DNA of 11,673 nt from Circinella minor (Eukaryota > Mucoromycota > Mucoromycetes > Mucorales > Lichtheimiaceae). Position 1 is the stretch's first letter. Each line of letters starts with the position of its first letter. The notes under the pieces are model-generated. The model was given only the letters and a program-made list of their open reading frames with translations. It was not told the origin of the DNA and ran no database searches. The position numbers were made by a program, and so were the translations under genes. The stretch lies in contig JAEPRB010000603.1 of NCBI GenBank assembly GCA_016758965.1, positions 1 through 11,673 on the forward strand, given 5' to 3'. This document shows, one piece after another, positions 8,612-11,673 of the stretch.

Positions 8612-11106
8612 CTATATTTCTATTCTACGGGTCATTGGAATCACGACAATCTTGGATGTATTTGGGTTTCCTTGTGGTCCATATGCTACAATAGCTACTT
8701 GGGAAGAGATACGGTGAACGGGTAATATAGAGTGACGATCATCTATCATAAAACGATTACGCCACTCCTCAAGACCTTCTTGCTCGAAACGTTGTCCTGC
8801 TTCAGTACGATACCAGCGAACATATGCGAAATAATGTTGTTTTGGCACCCGATCAACAACAAGGACATGGCGGAAATAATATTGGACTTGGCCTGTCCAA
8901 GCTACAACATCACCATGTTGAAGGAATAGAGCTTGTATATGCGATCCTCGAATTGACTTTGATAATGCTGACCGGTATTGCTGACCAAATATTTCGATCG
9001 ATCGGAACTTTTCCACCTCATTATAACAACATATTCTTCCTGGCGTTCGCTGCAGAATACTATAGACTCCATCATAATGTTGTTGGTAATGCTGTAACAA
9101 TAATTCGTATGATTGCCCATTGAATCTTGTTTTTTGCCCTTCTGTCATTGATAATAATGTGTCTGCTGGTAGTGGCTCGCTCCCAATAACGTCGATAGTT
9201 GGATCTGAAGACAATTGATTGAAGATAAGTGGGTTGTATTGTGCTTGATTTTGTTGATAAGGTGTATGTGATTGACCAGCAATCTTTAATAAAACCTCTA
9301 GTTCTTGTGGGCGACCCGCCAAACGACTGCTTATTCTTATACGAATAAAATCAAGAGCACCAGTTTTTTCAATAAATCGTTTCATAAATGTCAATTCAAA
9401 GGAATCTTTTTGGTTTGTTTCTGCATCCTTTATAAAACCACTGTACCTCTCAAAGCTGAACAACCAATATGTATATATGGTGGAAAAATCCTCGATTGTT
9501 TCGCGTAAATGAAGATGAAGATGCATATTTGGTGTTATGCACTCTGGACCATATAAAGAAGAACAACGCCCTACGAATTCTTTCAACAATCGATCGGCAT
9601 CATCAATCTCCTCATATATGATAGACGTCTTGGAAAGGATACGGCAGGCATCAACAAATTTCATCCAATTATTCAAATGGGCGGGGGGAAGTTTATTTTT
9701 GAGCACAAATGGAGAATATACTAGGCACCATGCTTTCCAGTCAGCAGCTGTCATAAATCCAAACTTGCGTTCAATTTTTCGATTCAAAGATGGGACGCCA
9801 GGTGGCAATACGATACCATCCGCCAATTCTTGCATGTCAGATCCATCAGCATTGGTGAGCAACCCATACTCTCCCCATATACGTACCATTCGATCAGCAG
9901 TTCCAAGAAAAAGGTTATGCATGGGATCTATCAAAACGCTATGCACGGGATCAAAATATGGGAGGCGGTAAATTTGTGACCATCTTGTACCTGTTTCGCG
10001 TTCTATACGTGTACGTGCTGCCTGGCTTCTTGCTTCCAACCATTGTGCTGCAGCTGATGCATTACTTTTACGAGTTCATAATCCATGTTTGCGATCAATA
10101 ACATTTCCCGAATAATCGAGGTTAGACGTTCCTAGAAAAACAACAAACTCTCTTGTACATTTGTGACATACTCTGGTGCTATTGTGTGATGTGAATCCTC
10201 CTACTTTGCGAGCGGCAGGGATGTCACATGCGATGTTCAGCAAGGCGGCACGGATAGCTGTACCATTGGGTTCTTGGAATGTTGGAATAGTTATACCATT
10301 GAACAAATGAAGTAGTGATTCCACAAGAGGTTCCAAATAGGAGTTGATTTCATAAGTACTTGGCTCTTTTGGTCCAGGCATGACACCAACAAGAATAATG
10401 TTTTCGATTTTGAAATGGTCAGAACGAGGTAAATTGTTACATACGAGATATATAGCGCCACATGAATAACCACTATCGAATGGTGCGAACCAATCAATAT
10501 TCAATGTAAGCATTAATGACCGTGGTGTTTCTACGAAAGGTAAACCAGTGCTGGAATCAAGGAGGTCATACCACATCATACCATCATATACGTCATTGAA
10601 GAGCCCGGGTTCCATTGGACGACTTTTCCATTGTTCAATTTTTTCTTCAAAGTTATCTCGTACAAAAAGTCGCTTCAAACTGTCTTCCAAAGGATAATAC
10701 GCATATTTCTTATATGGAGTTCCACGATTATTTGTTGATGTTGATTTTATTAACGGTGTATCACAAAGAGTACCATTCATACGTCTGCTTGGGTTTGTAC
10801 ACCTTTCTGGACCGGGTAATGGATAAATAGTATGGCAAGTTGGACATGCACTATACATTCGAAGATCCTCGGTCAGATAATCAAGGCCAATCCATTTTTT
10901 CATACCAGCGATCGAATGTGGAATACATTGACAAATTTCTTCACCAACAAAACCACCAATCAACACAGAAATGAAGCTAATGAGAGTGTTTGCTATACGT
11001 TCAGATATGTGGTTGATTTGAAAAAGAACGAGGAATACAAAAATATAAATTAAAGGATTTAGAAGATGATCGAGTGGACTACCAGTAGGTATGTTGATTT
11101 CATGAG

Positions 11107-11293
11107 CTAAATATAATATATATAATGGTAATAATTAGTAACTTGGTTTTATAAATTTTTTTATTTCATCCATTTTTTTTATTCCATCCATTTTTTTTAT
11201 TGCATCCGTTTTTTTTATTTCGTCTGTCTTTTTTATTTCATCCATTTTTCTTTATTTCATCCATTTTTTTTTCATTCGATTCAATATACATAC
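11107..11293 (-). other. Intron of the Tnp2 gene containing an 18-bp minisatellite
   Basis: The donor GTATGT (from 11293) and acceptor TTTAG (to 11107) join GAAG to CTCAT in phase 1, giving an uninterrupted frame, so splicing is well supported. At 187 nt it is about twice as long as the other introns in the window, and the excess is the minisatellite at 11163-11273. Confidence 0.75.
11163..11273. repeat. 18-bp minisatellite, six units
   Basis: Plus-strand consensus ATTTCATCCATTTTTTTT. Unit starts fall at 11163, 11181, 11199, 11217, 11235 and 11254, i.e. exactly 18 bp apart four times and then 19. Units vary at a few positions (ATTCCATCCAT, ATTGCATCCGT, ATTTCGTCTGT). On the minus strand the 18-bp unit equals six codons and reads Met-Asp-Glu-Ile-Lys-Lys. 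Confidence 0.9.
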
Positions 11294-11673
11294 CTTCATT
11301 GTCATCAACAATCGTACCATCGAACTCGATATCAATTGCCGGACGAATTTCTTCATCACTGTTAATATCATACTCTTCATCTTCATGTGGATCAAACTGC
11401 TCGGGCAAGAGACCATCTGCTATAAATATTTAAAATGGTATGCATTATTATCATTTACTTAATTTTTTTTTTCATGTATTTCCACAATATTTTATATTAT
11501 TGATACCCGCAACAAATGTCAACTTACCATCAGTATATTCACCTTTGTCATTATAATCTTCGTCATAGCCGTCATCATAATCGGGAAAATTATTATTACT
11601 GACATCACCATAATAATTATTATCTATATCCATTCCTGTATCACCGTCTATGTTACACGCATGTGGTTAGTTT

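Larger units (their letters stand above)
8612..11647 (-). pseudogene. Tnp2 (CACTA/Plavaka-type) transposase, one in-frame stop, 5' end outside window
   Basis: Transposase of the Tnp2 type of the CACTA superfamily, as in fungal Plavaka elements. Exons fit at 11528-11647 (preceded by an acceptor TAG and a CTAAC branch-like site at 11666-11670, so an upstream exon is expected), 11294-11419 and 8612-11106. Introns are 11420-11527 (GTAAGT donor) and 11107-11293 (GTATGT donor), both phase 1. The first exons are acidic (Asp/Glu/Asn/Tyr-rich). Exon three carries a Cys-rich zinc-ribbon-like stretch (CPTCHTIYP...C...C); DVYDG; the catalytic-region motifs LNIDWFAPF, GAIYLVCNNLPR and VGVMPGPKEPS; ACDIPAARKVGGF; HKCTREF; FDPVHSVLIDPMHNLFLGT; WLFSFERYSGF; and a C-terminal ILPVHRI...IVVIPMTRRIEI. 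The first two Asp of the DDE triad are probably those in NIDWF and ACDIPA. The frame is continuous from 11106 to the TAG at 8612-8614 except for one TGA at 10076-10078 that splits it into a 5' part and a roughly 490-codon 3' part. No frameshift was found. TGA is a single C-to-T step from CGA (Arg). The gene is therefore a recently inactivated copy, unless the base is an assembly error. Confidence 0.92.

Noticed and set aside
9537..9971. 144-codon open frame on the plus strand
   Set aside because: Antisense shadow of the conserved Tnp2 exon.
6420..11673. CACTA terminal inverted repeats of the Tnp2 element
   Set aside because: I looked for CACT(A/G)-type ends and mirrored copies but saw none; one end lies beyond the window because the 5' part of the gene is cut off.

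Overview
The window looks like a transposon-rich, gene-poor stretch of a fungal chromosome, most likely an early-diverging fungus of the Mucoromycota type. The evidence is strong AT bias with long A/T homopolymers, short spliceosomal introns (64-97 nt, mostly GTAWGT-type donors and TAG/CAG acceptors), and transposase families (Mutator-like, KDZ, Tnp2/Plavaka-type CACTA) that are common together in fungi. The lineage is an inference; no rRNA, tRNA or conserved housekeeping gene is present to fix it.

Layout. 1-1440 is AT-rich DNA with no supported gene. 1447-1875 is a degenerate minisatellite of about 20 units, each opening with CGA or a close variant followed by an A-tract, at a mean spacing near 21.4 bp. 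1876-2401 is non-coding and holds a (TAA)n microsatellite. 2402-4536 (minus) is a nearly full-length but dead Mutator-like (MULE) transposase with two introns, five in-frame stops, two frameshifts and one damaged splice donor. 4537-4806 is a spacer with a GC-rich 8-bp tandem repeat. 4807-about 6253 (plus) is a truncated, broken KDZ transposase with four introns. It loses its coding signal just before an array of three hairpins with a common core and 55-56 bp spacing (6270-6408). 6420-7507 is AT-rich and without a gene. 7508-8548 (plus) is a complete four-exon gene for a 273-residue protein that I do not recognise. 8612-11647 (minus, running off the window) is a Tnp2-type transposase, at least three exons long and open throughout except for one in-frame TGA.

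How the parts relate. The MULE and KDZ genes are decayed remnants of different elements lying head to head. The unknown gene and the Tnp2 gene are convergent with only 63 bp between their stop codons. They are the youngest-looking pair, and could be the two genes of one CACTA-like element (transposase plus accessory protein), although no terminal inverted repeats are visible and one end lies outside the window. That pairing is the most interesting possibility here and is inference, not demonstrated.
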